Below are positions 48,010 through 59,339 of a stretch of 64,000 bases of DNA, in pieces; the stretch's first letter is position 1, and every line of letters starts with the position of its first letter. The stretch lies in contig JACEEZ010020050.1 in assembly GCA_016584305.1 (NCBI GenBank), forward strand, positions 107,501 through 171,500. Direction: 5' to 3'. Under the pieces are notes generated by a model that did not search any database, was not told the DNA's origin, and saw only the letters and a list, made by a program, of their open reading frames with translations. The translations under genes and the position numbers were made by a program. The stretch comes from Chionoecetes opilio. Its lineage: Eukaryota > Arthropoda > Malacostraca > Decapoda > Majidae.

Positions 48010-48445
48010 AGTAATCGTCCAGACCATTTCATCATTCCTGATTTAATGCAATCAAATTATAGCCATTATCGCGTATATCAACAATATGTTGTCACTTTTT
48101 GCATCCAGTCAGCCGTTTTTAAATAATCCGCAATCAAAATCTGCAAATTCCCCGACCTTCGAAAGCGTCCCTCAAGACTTGCAGACGATGCGCCACGGCT
48201 CGGTGACGTCACATGAGGAGGCCTCCTCTTCCCGCGCTAATCCAGAAGCACGTAAACACAAGAGATAAATATAGTATTTGAAGATTTTTGGGTGTTTCTG
48301 ATAGATTTTTTTTGCGATATGCCATATGCATGCATCCTTTATAGGTGCAGCAAGATAGCTGTGCCTTTCCAAGAAGTTTGCACACGTTTCCGTCCGATAC
48401 GGACACGTTAAATGTGTGGAAAAGATTTGTGCGGCAGATAAGGGC
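48010..48445 (+). mobile_element. TTAA element P2, left arm
   Basis: AGTAATCGTCCAGACCATTT at 48010 preceded by TTAA (48006-48009). The arm matches P3 and P5 (ATCCGCAATCAAAATCTGCA, GTGTTTCTGATAGATTT, CAAGAYAGCTGTGCCTTTC). No right end in phase; it may pair with the right arm at 50497-50633. Confidence 0.75.
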
Positions 48446-48458
48446 AAGGGCAGAACAA

Positions 48459-48610
48459 CACTCCCTTGCCTGTCCCACTGTCTACATCACCCCCCAACCC
48501 CTCACCCATCCCTTAGCCACACCATAGCGTAGCCTTGTATGGCAGTCTGCATCACAAACAAGTCAACAACACTCCCTTGCCTGTCACACTGTCTACATCA
48601 CCCCCCAACC
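48459..48610. repeat. Direct repeat pair
   Basis: ACACTCCCTTGCCTGTC.CAC followed by TGTCTACATCACCCCCCAAC occurs at 48459-48499 and 48568-48610. Confidence 0.85.
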
Positions 48611-49073
48611 CAAATCCCATTGTTGCATAAAATATGTAACGCCGCGAAATAAGTAGCGCCTTACCTCACCCCCCCCGCCGTTTCTTGATTATTTACCACA
48701 AAATACTCCTTTATAAGTATTTAACCAGGACGTGTATGGACTGTATGGTACTGTGGTTGCTGGAGTTACTAGAGGAGACAAGAGAAAAAAAATTGCCGTA
48801 TAGCACTGTCACAAAACCATCAGCTGCCGCCCTCACACAGACAAAAACTAATGAAAATGTTTTAGTATCCCAGATGAAATAGACAAGGGAAGAGTTGACA
48901 CATCTGTTAACGAAGGAGACCAAGTTTGAAGAGGACCTATGAAGCGATACGTCGTCTTTACTATGAAGCGTCAAAGGTCACAAGAAGAAGAAGACGAATC
49001 GAGAGACAGCTACTAGATGTAAGTTTTTAACAAGTTAATCTCTTCACCTGCCTTGTCATACATATAAGCACAC
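48611..49073. other. No recognisable gene
   Basis: Spacer between P2 and P3; short frames on both strands (48685-48882, 48711-48974) are overlapping and unrecognised. Confidence 0.35.
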
Positions 49074-49077
49074 TTAA

Positions 49078-50388
49078 AGTAATCGTCCAGACCATTTCAT
49101 CATTCCTGATTTAATGCAATCAAATCATAGCCATTAACGAGTATATCAACAATACGTCGTCACTTTTTGTATCCAGTCAGCCGTTTTTAAATAATCCGCA
49201 ATCAAAATCTGCAAATTCCCCGAGTTCTCAAAACACTCCTCAAGGTTTGCAGACGATGCGCTCAGGCTCGGTGACGTAGCAAAAGGGAGGCTCCTCTTCC
49301 CGCGTTGATCAGAGGCACGTAAACACAGATATGCATATAGTACTTGAAGATATTTGGGTGTTTCTGATAGATTTGTTTTGCTATATGCCACATGCATGCA
49401 TCCTTTATGGGTGCAGCAAGACAGCTGTGCCTTTCGAGAAAAGTTTGCACACGGAAAGGAGTGGCGTGTGTAGGGTGATACACGCCGATAGTGTGTTGGG
49501 GCGAGCCAGTTGTGTTGAGAAACGGTGTGTAGCGAGGGTACACAGCGGGTGAAAGACTGGGTGAGAGTGTGCAGCGCGGCTAGTCGGCTACCCAGTGTGT
49601 GGGTTGGGACGACGAGTGTGAAGTGAGCCTGTGTGCATGGGTGTGCTGGACAAGGGCGGCGCCCCCCGTAAGACAGTGACTCAGCTGTGGAGTGGGCGTG
49701 CCCTGTGGTGAGAGACCCTGTGGTGGTGTGGTTGTCACACTTTCTGCCTTCCCGCCCGCATATTTTTCAACTCTATGCTGTAGTTAATGCTAGTATGTGG
49801 TTTCCGAGTAATGACGTTTGACTGTAGCTCCAAAACTAACCATAAGATTTTCTCGAAAGTACCTTCATTGTGATTCCCACACACACATGGCTTAACCTTA
49901 TTTCCCAATCCATGTTTTGGAGAAGTGCCAGGTCCTCCTGCTGAACCTCAGGCTCTGCTAACACCTGTTCATCCACCTCGTACTCGGGCTCAAACATATA
50001 GGATCCCATGACAATCTGAGGTTCGTTTTCCTCATAGTATACGCGACCAGCGTCATTTCTTTCGGTCTCAGATTGAGCATCGTACTCTAGATCTGTCACA
50101 GCGACAGATTCACTGTCTGACACCGAAGTACAATCGCTCATCATAACATTTGCCGACAGGTGTCAGACAGATGTTTACATTGGAGCCTCTGCGGGCGTCA
50201 CTGTTCTGACGTCATCAATAACAGTCGTAGCCCTGTTGGGGGGGAAGATTTTTTTTTCGCGCGCTTTTTACAAAAGTCGTGTTTTTACGGAAATAAGGCT
50301 TGGAAATCAATTATTTTTGGTGGATTAGGTGTTTTGAATGTACGTTCAACATAATTAGGCAAAACAAAAATGGGTCTGGACGATTACT
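49078..50388. mobile_element. TTAA element P3 (complete ends)
   Basis: TTAA at 49074-49077 and 50389-50392. TIRs AGTAATCGTCCAGACC / GGTCTGGACGATTACT. Left arm 49078-49445 as in P2. The right arm (about 50145-50388) matches P5 and, inverted, the left side of P1. The interior holds an acidic open frame reading inward from the right arm, a piece of repeat R2 (49818-49888) and unassigned sequence (49446-49815). Confidence 0.8.
49895..50144 (-). pseudogene. N-terminus of a transposon-encoded acidic protein (P2X7-like upstream motif)
   Basis: The frame starts MSDCTSVSDSESVAVTD at 50141 or MM at 50144, about 245 bp inside the right TIR. About 84 residues are S/E/D-rich and end GSYMFEPEYEVDEQV, then QNMDW at about 49905, where it runs into repeat R2. 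P5 keeps the same start (MSDCT..ESVAVTD) at about 51945-51995, so the frame is ancestral to the family. From memory, invertebrate P2X7-like (ballast) proteins have a PYMFEPE block and an N.DW motif just before their Cys-rich zinc domain; that domain is missing here. Role in transposition unknown. Confidence 0.5.
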
Positions 50389-50392
50389 TTAA

Positions 50393-50496
50393 CATAGACA
50401 TAAGACGTGTACAGAGCTAGATCACTCAATGCCGTGCTCTTACTAACTAATCACTACACTAATTAATGCCTTCTTCCCTAGCTTCTGTCTTCTGTG
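50393..50496. other. Short spacer between TTAA elements
   Basis: About 100 bp of unique sequence between P3 and the right arm P4. Confidence 0.5.
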
Positions 50497-50633
50497 CGCT
50501 TTTTACAAAAGTCGTGTTTTTACGGAAATAAGGCCTGGAAATCAATTATTTTTGGTGGATTAGGTATTTTGAATGATCATTCAACATAATTAGGCAAAGC
50601 AAAAATGGGTCTGGACGATTACTTTAAAGTAAT
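50497..50633. mobile_element. TTAA element P4, right arm only
   Basis: GCGCTTTTTACAAAAGTCGT through GGTCTGGACGATTACT, ending at TTAA 50634-50637, which is also the left flank of P5. Confidence 0.8.
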
Positions 50634-50637
50634 CGTC

Positions 50638-52253
50638 CAGACCATTTCATCATTCCTGATTTAATGCAATCAAATCATAGCCATTAACGAGTATATCAAC
50701 AATACGTCGTCACTTTTGTAAACCAGTCAGCGTTTTAAATAATCCGCAATCAAAATCTGCAAATTCCCCGAGTTCTCAAAACACTCTCAAGATTTGCAGA
50801 CGCTCAGGCTCAGGCTCCGTGACGTAGCATCGGGGAGGCTCCTCTTCCCGCGCACTGATCAGAGGCACGTAAACACAGAGATAAATATAGTACTTGAAGA
50901 TATTTGGGTGTTTCTGATAGATTTGTTTTGCTATATGCCACATGCATGCATCCTTTATGGGGCAGCATGCTTCCTCCCACACACACCCCCTGCACACCGA
51001 CACCCTTCCCACCACACCCCTGCACACACGCCTCTTTCCCACACACACGCTTGCATACACGCCTCCTTCCCACACACACGTTTGCATACACGCCTCCTTC
51101 CCACACACACGCCTGCACACATGCCTCCGTCCCACACACACGCCTGCACACCGACACCCTTTCCACACTCACGCCTGCACACACGCCTCCGTCCCACACA
51201 CACGCCTTCCCACACCGACACCCTTCCCACACTCACGCCTGCACACACGCCTCCGTCCCACACACACGCCCTGCACCCCGACACCCTTCCCACACACACG
51301 CCTGCAACACGCTCCTTCCCCACACACGCCTGCACACATGCTTCCTTCTACACACACGCCTGCACACCGCCCACCTTCCCACACACACGCCTGCACCACA
51401 CGCCTCCTTCCCACCCACACGCTGCATAACGCCTCCTTCCCACAAAACACGCCTGCAACACGCCTCCTTCCCTTTACACACGCCTGCAGACACGCTTCCT
51501 TCCCACACACACGCCTGCACACCGACCCCCTTCCCACACAGACGCCTGAAACACGCGCCCCCTTTCCCCCACACACACGCCTGCACACACGCCTCCTTTC
51601 CCCCACACACACGCCTGCACACACGCCCCCTTCCCACACACACGCTTCCCTTCCCCCCACACAGCCTGCACACCGACACCCTTCCCACAACACGCTGCAC
51701 CCCACGCCCCCTTTCCCCAACACAACGTCGTCTGCACACCGACACCCTTCTTACACACACGCCTGCACCCCACACCCCTCCTTCCCACACACACGCCTGC
51801 ACACACGCCTCCTTCCCACACACACGCCCTCCACACACGTGTGTTTTGTGTGTGTATGTTTTGTGTGTTGGCGGGAAAGGGGTTTGTTGGGCGCAGGCGT
51901 GTTGGTGGGAAGGAGGCGTGTGTGGCAGGCGTGTGTGTGGAAGAGTGTCGGTCACAGCGACAGATTCACGTCTGACACCAAAAGTACAATCGCTCATCAA
52001 AAACATTTTCCGACAGGTGTCAGGACAGAGTGTCTGCGGGCGTCCCTGTTCTGACGTCATCAATAACAGTCGTAGCCCTGTTGGAGGGAAGATTTTTTTT
52101 TTGCGCGCTTTTTACAAAAGCCGTGGTTTTACGGAAATAAGGCCTGGAAATCAATTATTTTTGGTGGATTAGGTGTTTTGAATTCATTCAACATAATTAG
52201 GCAATAACATTCAACATAATTAGGCAAAAAAAAAATGGGTCTGGACGACTACT
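50638..52253. mobile_element. TTAA element P5 with internal minisatellite
   Basis: Left arm 50638-50975, right arm about 51940-52253, TTAA on both sides (50634-50637, 52254-52257). The middle is replaced by a minisatellite. The right arm keeps the start of the acidic frame seen in P3. Confidence 0.8.
50975..51945. repeat. Minisatellite of about 28-31 bp with terminal inversion
   Basis: Units based on CACACGCCTGCACACACGCC and CTCCTTCCCACAC, about 30 copies with variants (CGTCCCACAC, CCGACACCC). From about 51838 the orientation reverses (GTGTGT, GGGAAGGAGGCGTGTG). Long frames in several phases on both strands (up to 422 residues) are periodicity artefacts. Confidence 0.9.
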
Positions 52254-52284
52254 TTAAAAGTTTGGGAGGAAAACAAGGAACCAA

Positions 52285-52285
<1 letters not shown>

Positions 52286-52351
<66 letters not shown>

Positions 52352-52400
52352 TGTGTGTGCGTGTGTGTGTGTGTGTGGTGTGTGTGTGTGTGTGTATGCG
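52286..52400. repeat. (GT)n microsatellite
   Basis: About 55 GT units with a few interruptions. Confidence 0.97.
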
Positions 52401-52548
52401 TGTCTGTGTGTTTCTACAGAATATTAATTGAGAACACGAGGCTTTAGAGTGAATCAAGTCGTGCAAAAAATGAGAAAACAAATCGAGACTAACCAAACGA
52501 AACTTTGAGATAAACTGGGATAGAGCTTGTGAAGTAATGGCAGTTAGT

Positions 52549-52569
52549 AGCAGTTATAGTAGTAGTAGC

Positions 52570-52603
<34 letters not shown>

Positions 52604-52698
52604 CTAGTAGTAGTAGTAGTAGTAGTAGCAGTAGTAGTAGTAGTAGTAGTGGTAGTAGTAGTAGTAGTAGTACTAGTAGTAGTAGTAGTAGTAGTAGC

Positions 52699-52783
<85 letters not shown>

Positions 52784-52790
52784 CTAGTTA
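52549..52790. repeat. (AGT)n trinucleotide repeat
   Basis: About 80 AGT units with sparse AGC and ACT variants in a repeating higher-order pattern. The poly-Ser frame is an artefact. Confidence 0.97.
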
Positions 52791-52862
52791 AGGAAAAGAA
52801 AAAAGAAGAGGAACGAGATTGAATGTGTAAGTTTGGATATTATTAACACAATATCCAATTTA

Positions 52863-53204
52863 GGGGAGGCGGTAGCGGAGTGGTTAGCGTCTCCGATTGG
52901 CGTTCTCGGTGACCCGAGTTCGATCCCCGAAGAAAACCGAAACCTTTCTGCACCGTCGAGTGGCCTAAGAACACCCACATGCCCTGCCCATCAACTCTAC
53001 CTTCGATTGCGAGTGCATCGGAGGACGCAAGGGGGCGGCATGAGCCTCACAGACGTCACTATAAGAATCCTGCCTGCGCCACCACGGGCGAGGACCAACC
53101 ATCAGAGCCCTCAAATGAACCTCCAGAGCCTACCATCCGAGCCCTGGGTCACCACTGCCCACAGGCGGTATAGGCACAAATGTTAAAAAAACAAAAAAAA
53201 AAAC
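52863..53204 (+). mobile_element. tRNA-derived SINE (S4) with A-rich tail
   Basis: Head with A box GGTAGCGGAGTGGTTAGCG and B box GAGTTCGATCCCC, a body of about 250 bp, and the tail AAAAAAACAAAAAAAAAAA at 53184-53204. The head resembles a Leu/Ser-type tRNA. Not related in body to S1-S3. Confidence 0.7.
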
Positions 53205-53407
53205 ATGATAAGCCCCCATCAACCCCAAATCCCTTCCACGACCCCAACACCTCCTTCTCCCTCCACATTCCTCCTTCACCTCATCCCACCTCCCATTCCC
53301 TAACCATCTATATTACTGCCCCTCGTCTCTCTCCCTCTCCCTCTTCACCCCTCTCTTACAATTCCTCATCACTACTAGTCCAACGGCTAAGTGTCATTAT
53401 TGGACCG
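53205..53407. other. Pyrimidine-rich spacer
   Basis: C/T-rich; similar composition lies outside the other TIR at 60050-60160. No motif. Confidence 0.4.
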
Positions 53408-53896
53408 AATCATGCACTGTATGATAAAAGCATGAAACTTGGTACACTGTTAATATACATCATAATGATTATTTTAAAGATTGGAGGCATTTTGGATCTA
53501 CCCTTTGTCGGCCCTGGCGGCCATCTTGGAAAATGGCCCCCCTCGATTATGAATAAATATTTATAAATCATATCACACAACTCAGATATCGCAAATACAT
53601 GAGAAAGGCATGTCAATTTATGTTTTAAACCCTGATAAATCGAATAGGACCAGTAATGCGATCCACTAATCATGTTTTAGTGTCATATTTTAGGGAAAAA
53701 TTGAATTTTGTTAAAATTAAAATAAAATTACAAGCGGTATTCTGCTCATAACTCAGCATATATAATTTATTTCAGCAAACACTATAAAGAAAAGTACAAA
53801 GAACTCACCTTGAACAATACATAGATGTATAATCTATTGTAGTGTTATTTATACTTTAATCAGTAGTTATATTTAAAGAAAATAACTTTACTGACA

Positions 53897-54153
53897 TCAT
53901 TTGCAGTGATACTGCGACCAAAGAGGATATTTCAGTATTCCATGAGATATTAACACCGTTTCATTGTCATTCTCGAGTTTACACGATGTTTTGATAGATT
54001 TTCCTAATTTTTTTTTGCATATAAGTAATATCTCTCGACCTTCACTGTACGCTTGCATACCGGGGAAATATATAAGAATTCTGTTTTTCAATCAAATGGA
54101 GTGAACTTCCGTAATTCAGCAACTCTATCGTTATAAAGTTTTTCAATGCAGAT
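53897..54153 (-). pseudogene. Downstream part of the transposon gene
   Basis: Continuation of the frame cut at 58563. After the junction it reads EKLYNDRVAEL, then with a frameshift KNRILIYFPGMQAYSEGREI and a KLGKS segment. The pattern RLKNRIL.YFP.MQAY..GR..LL is one that I associate with a widespread uncharacterised invertebrate family. The frame runs into the left TIR and stops there, so the C-terminal remainder was deleted. Confidence 0.65.
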
Positions 54154-54937
54154 TGTGGGAATTTATGTCACATACATATTTAATCTGAGGGTTCTCTTAC
54201 CTAACATCAAACCCATATATCCCTGCCCGACTCCATACCCTAGCTAATCAACTAACTACGATACTTATCGGTGGATAGTGGGTTAAAATGGGCTGTAGGT
54301 CTTGTATTAATACTGCAATGGCCCTTGTGATCGCAGTGGTAGCGCGTGGATAGAGCCGCCCTGAAAAGAAGAGGCGGGGGGGGCGGGAAAGGTTGGTTTC
54401 GTTACGGGCGTCAGAAGGGCTTTCACACCAAGTTACTTGACGCACGGCTATTGTTATCAGTGTGTTGTTTCTTTACACATGTCCTTTGATTTTAAACTAT
54501 ATGTACAAAGATTCTATATACAATTCTTATCAATGTAATCAGATAAGATCAAAGAGATGTTACTCTCACGGGAACTGGAATGGTACTGATTCTCCAAGGT
54601 GGGCGAGACCCCCGCTACCAATACCTATAACACGTGTATCATGTCAGGTGGCCTAGAATCTAATGGGCGGCGGCCAATGACCGTGCTGCAAAATCAAGGT
54701 ACTAATTACTTAAGTGCAATGCTTATTAACCACTGGGAATATTAATTTATCCTATCCCAGTACTAATCATTTACCTAAATTACCTTAATTATTACCCATT
54801 ACCATTATAATTATATATACATTCCTACTCACACTCCCCTATAACGAGGGGAAAAAATACCCCACTCACAAGGGGGGGGGGAACAAAACCACCATTTCTA
54901 CCAATTATGAGAGGGTGGTTTATGGATAATTTCCACA
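54154..54937 (-). repeat. 3' LTR of the BEL/Pao-like element
   Basis: 784 bp, TG..CA termini. It differs from the other LTR mainly by G-run indels near 54355-54395 and 54868-54890 and by a few substitutions. Confidence 0.9.
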
Positions 54938-55349
54938 CTGGGGGCCGGCGAAAACTGAAGTTACGCTTCATGTGACATCACCCCAGGCCACATAGCGCCG
55001 GAACATTTCAATAGTGGTTTCGGCACTGGGGTCTTTAGCTATTTTAAAATTAACAGCTTTGATAGAGGTACCAGTGAATATGCTGACATATACTTGATCG
55101 GGGGGAGAGTTATCTCCTGATGTTATAGTATCCCCAGTATAGTCATCACCATTGACCTCAAATGATTTTAAGAGCTCATATCAGCGGGAAGTTCAGGGGG
55201 GACCTAGATAGGAGACTAGTCTACACTCAGATCTATTAAATTTAATGAGAGATCTGAGGTAATATTTGACTGCCTGTCTACTATGTTTTAATCCAAAATT
55301 GACCCCTGATATCGGCCAACATTGTAGCCATTCCGCCATGTAATGAGTC

Positions 55350-55583
55350 CTATGATTTTCTTCCACAACAATTTATAAGATGATGGCGTTTGGGAATTAG
55401 TATGGGATGGCAGGTTTTATTTGGAAGATCAGCTTGAAAATTTCGACCTCGACACCTAATACCCTCATGATCAAGGAACGGGACCCAATATGGTCCATTT
55501 GTTCCTATGGGGACGGGCTGAAGCCAATAGCTGATATTCCTCGGGAAATACCGCTTCTGTTTTGTTCTGATACAAAACTTCAA
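55350..55583 (-). pseudogene. BEL/Pao-like integrase N-terminal piece
   Basis: LPNKTCHPILIPKRHHLINC resembles the stretch before and within the integrase zinc-binding domain of BEL/Pao polyproteins (P.ILPK.HH). Short, with stops on both sides. Confidence 0.5.
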
Positions 55584-55607
55584 AGGATCAGAGCTACCCC
55601 TTTTTTA

Positions 55608-55735
55608 TTAACCTTGCGGGGAAATATTAACCTTGCAGGGAGTATCAACCTTGCAGGGAGTCTTAACCTTGCAGGGAGTATCAACCTTGCAGGGAGTATT
55701 AACCCTTTACAGGGAGTTTAACCCGGCAGGGAGTA
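55608..55735. repeat. 18 bp tandem repeat in the LTR element
   Basis: About seven units of TTAACCTTGCAGGGAGTA with slight variation. Confidence 0.9.
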
Positions 55736-56379
55736 TTGCTCAATAAGGAAAACCTTTCTATGTCTATCACAGGATCTGGGATAAATTCAGGTTCCCTTAT
55801 TATATCTTCAGATATGTTGACTGAGTGGAAACCACATTAGGATTTTATTACACTCTTTTCAGCCAGGTAGGGCCTTTTAAACCATAATCCGTATTCAATT
55901 TGAGGTTGCTATCTCCTCGCGACACTTATTATTAGGATTTCATTAGTGGCAATAATTCATTATGAACTGAATACCACTTTCCTCTAAAAACCTCACTTAT
56001 TGGTGTGGGCAAGAAAGTGGTTCCTATTCTGGTAATTAATAGGGGGTTGTGCAGACTAGGAATACTCTCCTGTTCGACTGTAGGGGTATGTGGGATGGAT
56101 CTCATTTTACCTTACCACCAGCACTAGTAAAACTTTGGGGACGTTATGTATTTGATGACCTTCCTTAGGTAACGCCCAAAATAATGGGCTCCTATTATTA
56201 ATTGGAAAGGTCCATCAACGTCTTTGAAGGTATACTAACTAGTTAAACCATATCCCTCAGCATTTCAGCTGGTCCTTAGTCCCTTAACAGTTAAACTAAT
56301 ACCAATATTATTTACTACGACAGCAGCTACCCCACATTTATATCTTCCCAATTTGGATAGGGGTTGAACTAGTCATAGG

Positions 56380-56900
56380 TTTGAGCCTCATTATTGGCGA
56401 GAAAAACCTGATATGGCTATGTTCACTTTTAAGTATAGGTAGTTGTAATAATTCAACTATCTCTCTGCTTATGAAGGATCTTGGGGCACCACTGTCAACA
56501 TTGTCTTTACATTGACTGAATGACCATTATGGCTCACATTCAACTCCGCAGTGGGAAAAAGCTGCTGAAAATACTCTTAAATTTGTGACTGCCATTTTAA
56601 CTACTGTAGGGTCTGAGTTATTATCACTGTTAGGACAAAGAGCGATGTTTGAACAGATTGTTTACATTTCCTACAAGTTCTTAAGCTTATAGGGCATGCA
56701 ATTTTAAGCATGTTTACCACGGAGACAGGTTTGGCAAAAACCAAGGCGCATTAACCTTTCAAAATCTCGTGTAAAAATCTGAATAGATATTACATGTGGA
56801 GGGCCTATGTTCCCCTCACATAAGACACAATTTATTCTTCGTACTTCACTATTAGTAGCCCTAGAACTAGGGATTTTATCTATTATTTGAGTAGGTCTAA
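56380..56900 (-). pseudogene. BEL/Pao-like zinc-finger region and protease
   Basis: Minus strand across frames: CVLCEGNIGPPHV, CQTCLRGKH (Cys/His finger region), then CKDNVDSGAPRSFISREIV and LLQLPIL. DSGA at 56485-56496 is the aspartic protease active site. Stops and frameshifts present. Confidence 0.65.
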
Positions 56901-57420
56901 GTGGTTTTTCTGGTAGGCGAGAAGTTTGAAAACGTAATTACAGGCTGTTTGATTGCGTAAAAAGGCGCAGGATAACTACCCACTAACGAGGGATCCTTAA
57001 ACTCTGAGGGTGGCTGATATAGCTGATTACCTTCAGGCGTAATAATCGTGATCTCCCTGTTGGGGGGTTCTGGCTTAATACCTTGCAAACTTTGGGTTAA
57101 AGAAGCTTTAGCTGTAGATGGAATATGAACACACTCCAGTAATCCCTCATATTCAATTACTTTATCGAGATATCTTTGACATTCGTGTTCATGATTGAAA
57201 CACATATCTGAATCATCTCTTTATCCCCAGCTTGTCTTAATTGAACTTCATATAGGCAGTAAGCCTCCTCATATTTTTCCCATTGCTTATTTAGCCATGG
57301 TAGACCTGACTTTAAACTATTATAGTCTGTAGGGTTAGTCCCAGCTGCTTCATCACACGTATTATATAATCGTGTCAGCCAACCTAATTTAGCAGCTAAT
57401 GATTTAGTCCCTTCCGCCAT
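56897..57420 (-). pseudogene. BEL/Pao-like gag
   Basis: Starts MAEGTKSLAAKLGWLTRLYN at 57420, then WLNKQWEKYEEAYCLYEVQL; a frameshift near 57200 leads to ECQRYLDKVIEYEGLLEC and a Pro-rich tail ending near 56897. Helical, charged and first after the leader, as expected of gag. No database check possible. Confidence 0.6.
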
Positions 57421-57764
57421 GATTTTAATTGATTAACTCAAATGAAATATTAAATGCAAGATTAAGTTACTAAAAACATTGTTAGTTGATGATTAATTAT
57501 TATATATCCTAAGTGCTGGAAGCGCCGTTGGCTGGCCTGTCAAGGCTCATAACCCGGCCTATGACCAACCAGCACTTAACTATTACCACTAACTAGTCTA
57601 CGTAACCTCTGATGTTTACTACCTGGCATATGGTAGTTGAACAGCTGAGTCATTCTTGACGCCGCGAAAACCCCCGCCTCCAGCCTCATAACCAGCGGTT
57701 GTGGTAGGCTCATAATTATACCTCACAATTAACGACCACTTTGAATCACATGATCATCAATATT

Positions 57765-57784
57765 CCTCACTCGGGGCACCAAAA
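57765..57784 (-). promoter_or_regulatory. Probable tRNA primer-binding site
   Basis: On the minus strand TTT then TGGTGCCCCGAGTGAGG follows the 5' LTR directly. TGG plus GC-rich sequence matches a tRNA 3' end complement; the tRNA was not identified. Confidence 0.55.
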
Positions 57785-58562
57785 TGTGGGAATTTATGTC
57801 ACATACATATTTAATTTGAGGGTTCTCTTACCTAACATCAAACCCATATATCCCTGCCCGACTCCATACCCTAGCTAATCAACTAACTAGGATACTTATC
57901 GGTGGATAGTGAGTTAAAATGGGCTGCAGGTCTTGTATTAATACTGCAATGGTCTTGTGATCTGCAGTGGTAGCGCGTGATCAGAGCCGCCCTTGAAAGA
58001 CAGAGGCGGCGGGCTGGAGGTTGGCTTCGTTACGGCGTCAGAAGGGCTTTCACACCAAGTTACTTGACGCATGGCTATTGTTATCAGTGTGTTGTTTCTT
58101 TACACATGTCCTTTGATTTTAAACTATATGTACAAAGATTCTATATACAATTCTTATCAATGTAATCAGATAAGATCAAAGAGATGTTACTCTCACGGGA
58201 ACTGGAATAGTACTGATTCTCCAAGGTGGGCGAGACCCCCGCTACCAATGCCTATGACACGTGTATCATGTCAGGTGGCCTAGAATCTAATGGGCGGCGG
58301 CCAATGACCGTGCTTCAAAATCAAGGTGCTAATTATTTAAGTGCAATGCTTATTAACCACTGGGAATATTAATTTATCCTATCCCAGTACTAATCATTTA
58401 CTTAAATTACCTTAATTATTACCCATTACCATTATAATTATATATACATTCCTACTCACACTCCCCCTATAACGAGTGGAAAATAGCTCACTCACAAGGG
58501 GGGGGGGGACAAAACCACCACTCTACCAATTATGAGAGGGTGGTTTATGGATAATTTCCACA
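57785..58562 (-). repeat. 5' LTR of the BEL/Pao-like element
   Basis: 778 bp, same termini as the other LTR. Immediately outside is the target copy CAGAT (58563-58567). Confidence 0.9.
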
Positions 58563-59339
58563 CAGATAGTTTGAAAACGGGAAACTCCTTCCTCCTCAAA
58601 AGAACATTGTATGAATGCAATAAGTTCAGCAAATGCTGTACCATGAGCATTGTTTGTTTCACATTCATCTTCTGATGTCACGCTTCGATCACGATTTCTG
58701 TTATACAACGACACTAGGCAATGAGCGTGATACTGATCCTCTTCAGCGATTAAATCTCCTACACTAAGCTTCATCAGTAGTCTGTCATCTTGTAGATCAG
58801 TAGCGCACTGCCGTATACACGGGCGTCAAGGTCAAACGTTTGGACTTCATAGAGGGGTCTCGCAGTATTTGCAGGCTTATCACAAAGAAAACATTTGGCA
58901 ACATCAGTTTTAGCTCCAGAATTTTTGGGGCGTGAGCAATGTTCTTTTGTACCACAAGATTTACTCTCATCGCCGAGGAGTCTCTTTCGTTTACTTGCAC
59001 GTTGAAGTTAATTTCCGTTGAATTTCAGACCGCAACTTTTGAGGAATTTTGCTTTCCTCCGCAACAATGTCTGCTGAGTTTCATCTCCATCGTCCTGATG
59101 ACTCAGCTTGATGTTCACTGGTAAGCAACCGAGGTCGTTGTGATGATGATGTAAGACTTTCAGCAATAGTCGCGTAACCAATTCCTCGAAACCTGTCCGC
59201 GAATTATGCTGGGCACCGAAGTTTCTCGCTGGTGTCTTTCTCACAAAACAGACACTTATTCCAGTCAACCGCTGTATCGTTCTTCTCCACAGGCGCCGTT
59301 AGGTCACCACCTGGAAATAGCTTGAATTCCTTATTCATA
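58563..59339 (-). pseudogene. Upstream part of the transposon gene (zinc-rich uncharacterised family)
   Basis: Met at 59337-59339 (MNKEFKLFPGGD), then WNKCLFCEKD with a Cys pair, LRCPA, a frameshifted basic stretch, CFLCDKPANTARPLYEV with a second Cys pair, KLSVGDLIAEEDQYHAHCL, VSLYNRNRDR, GTAFAELIAFIQ and FQTIC before the LTR insertion. The combination KLS.GD.IA...YH..CL..LYNR with AFAEL is one I recall from large uncharacterised invertebrate proteins, some of which end in the PIN-like region seen at 20030-21885. Several stops and frameshifts. Confidence 0.65.

Larger units (their letters stand above)
54154..58562 (-). mobile_element. BEL/Pao-like LTR retrotransposon
   Basis: Two LTRs, 54154-54937 and 57785-58562, start TGTGGGAATT and end TTTCCACA on the plus strand. 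The perfect 5 bp duplication CAGAT lies at 54149-54153 and 58563-58567. Minus-strand order: 5' LTR (right), primer-binding-like site, gag, zinc fingers, protease, integrase piece, 3' LTR (left). The internal region is only 2.85 kb, so most of the RT is missing. The LTRs are very similar apart from indels in G-runs, suggesting a fairly recent insertion. Confidence 0.9.

Noticed and set aside
50794..52172. Long frames (up to 422 residues, His/Thr/Pro-rich and Cys/Val/Gly-rich) on both strands
   Set aside because: They arise from the 28-31 bp minisatellite; several phases are open on both strands at once, as expected for periodic DNA.
52537..52791. Poly-serine protein
   Set aside because: Pure (AGT)n microsatellite.
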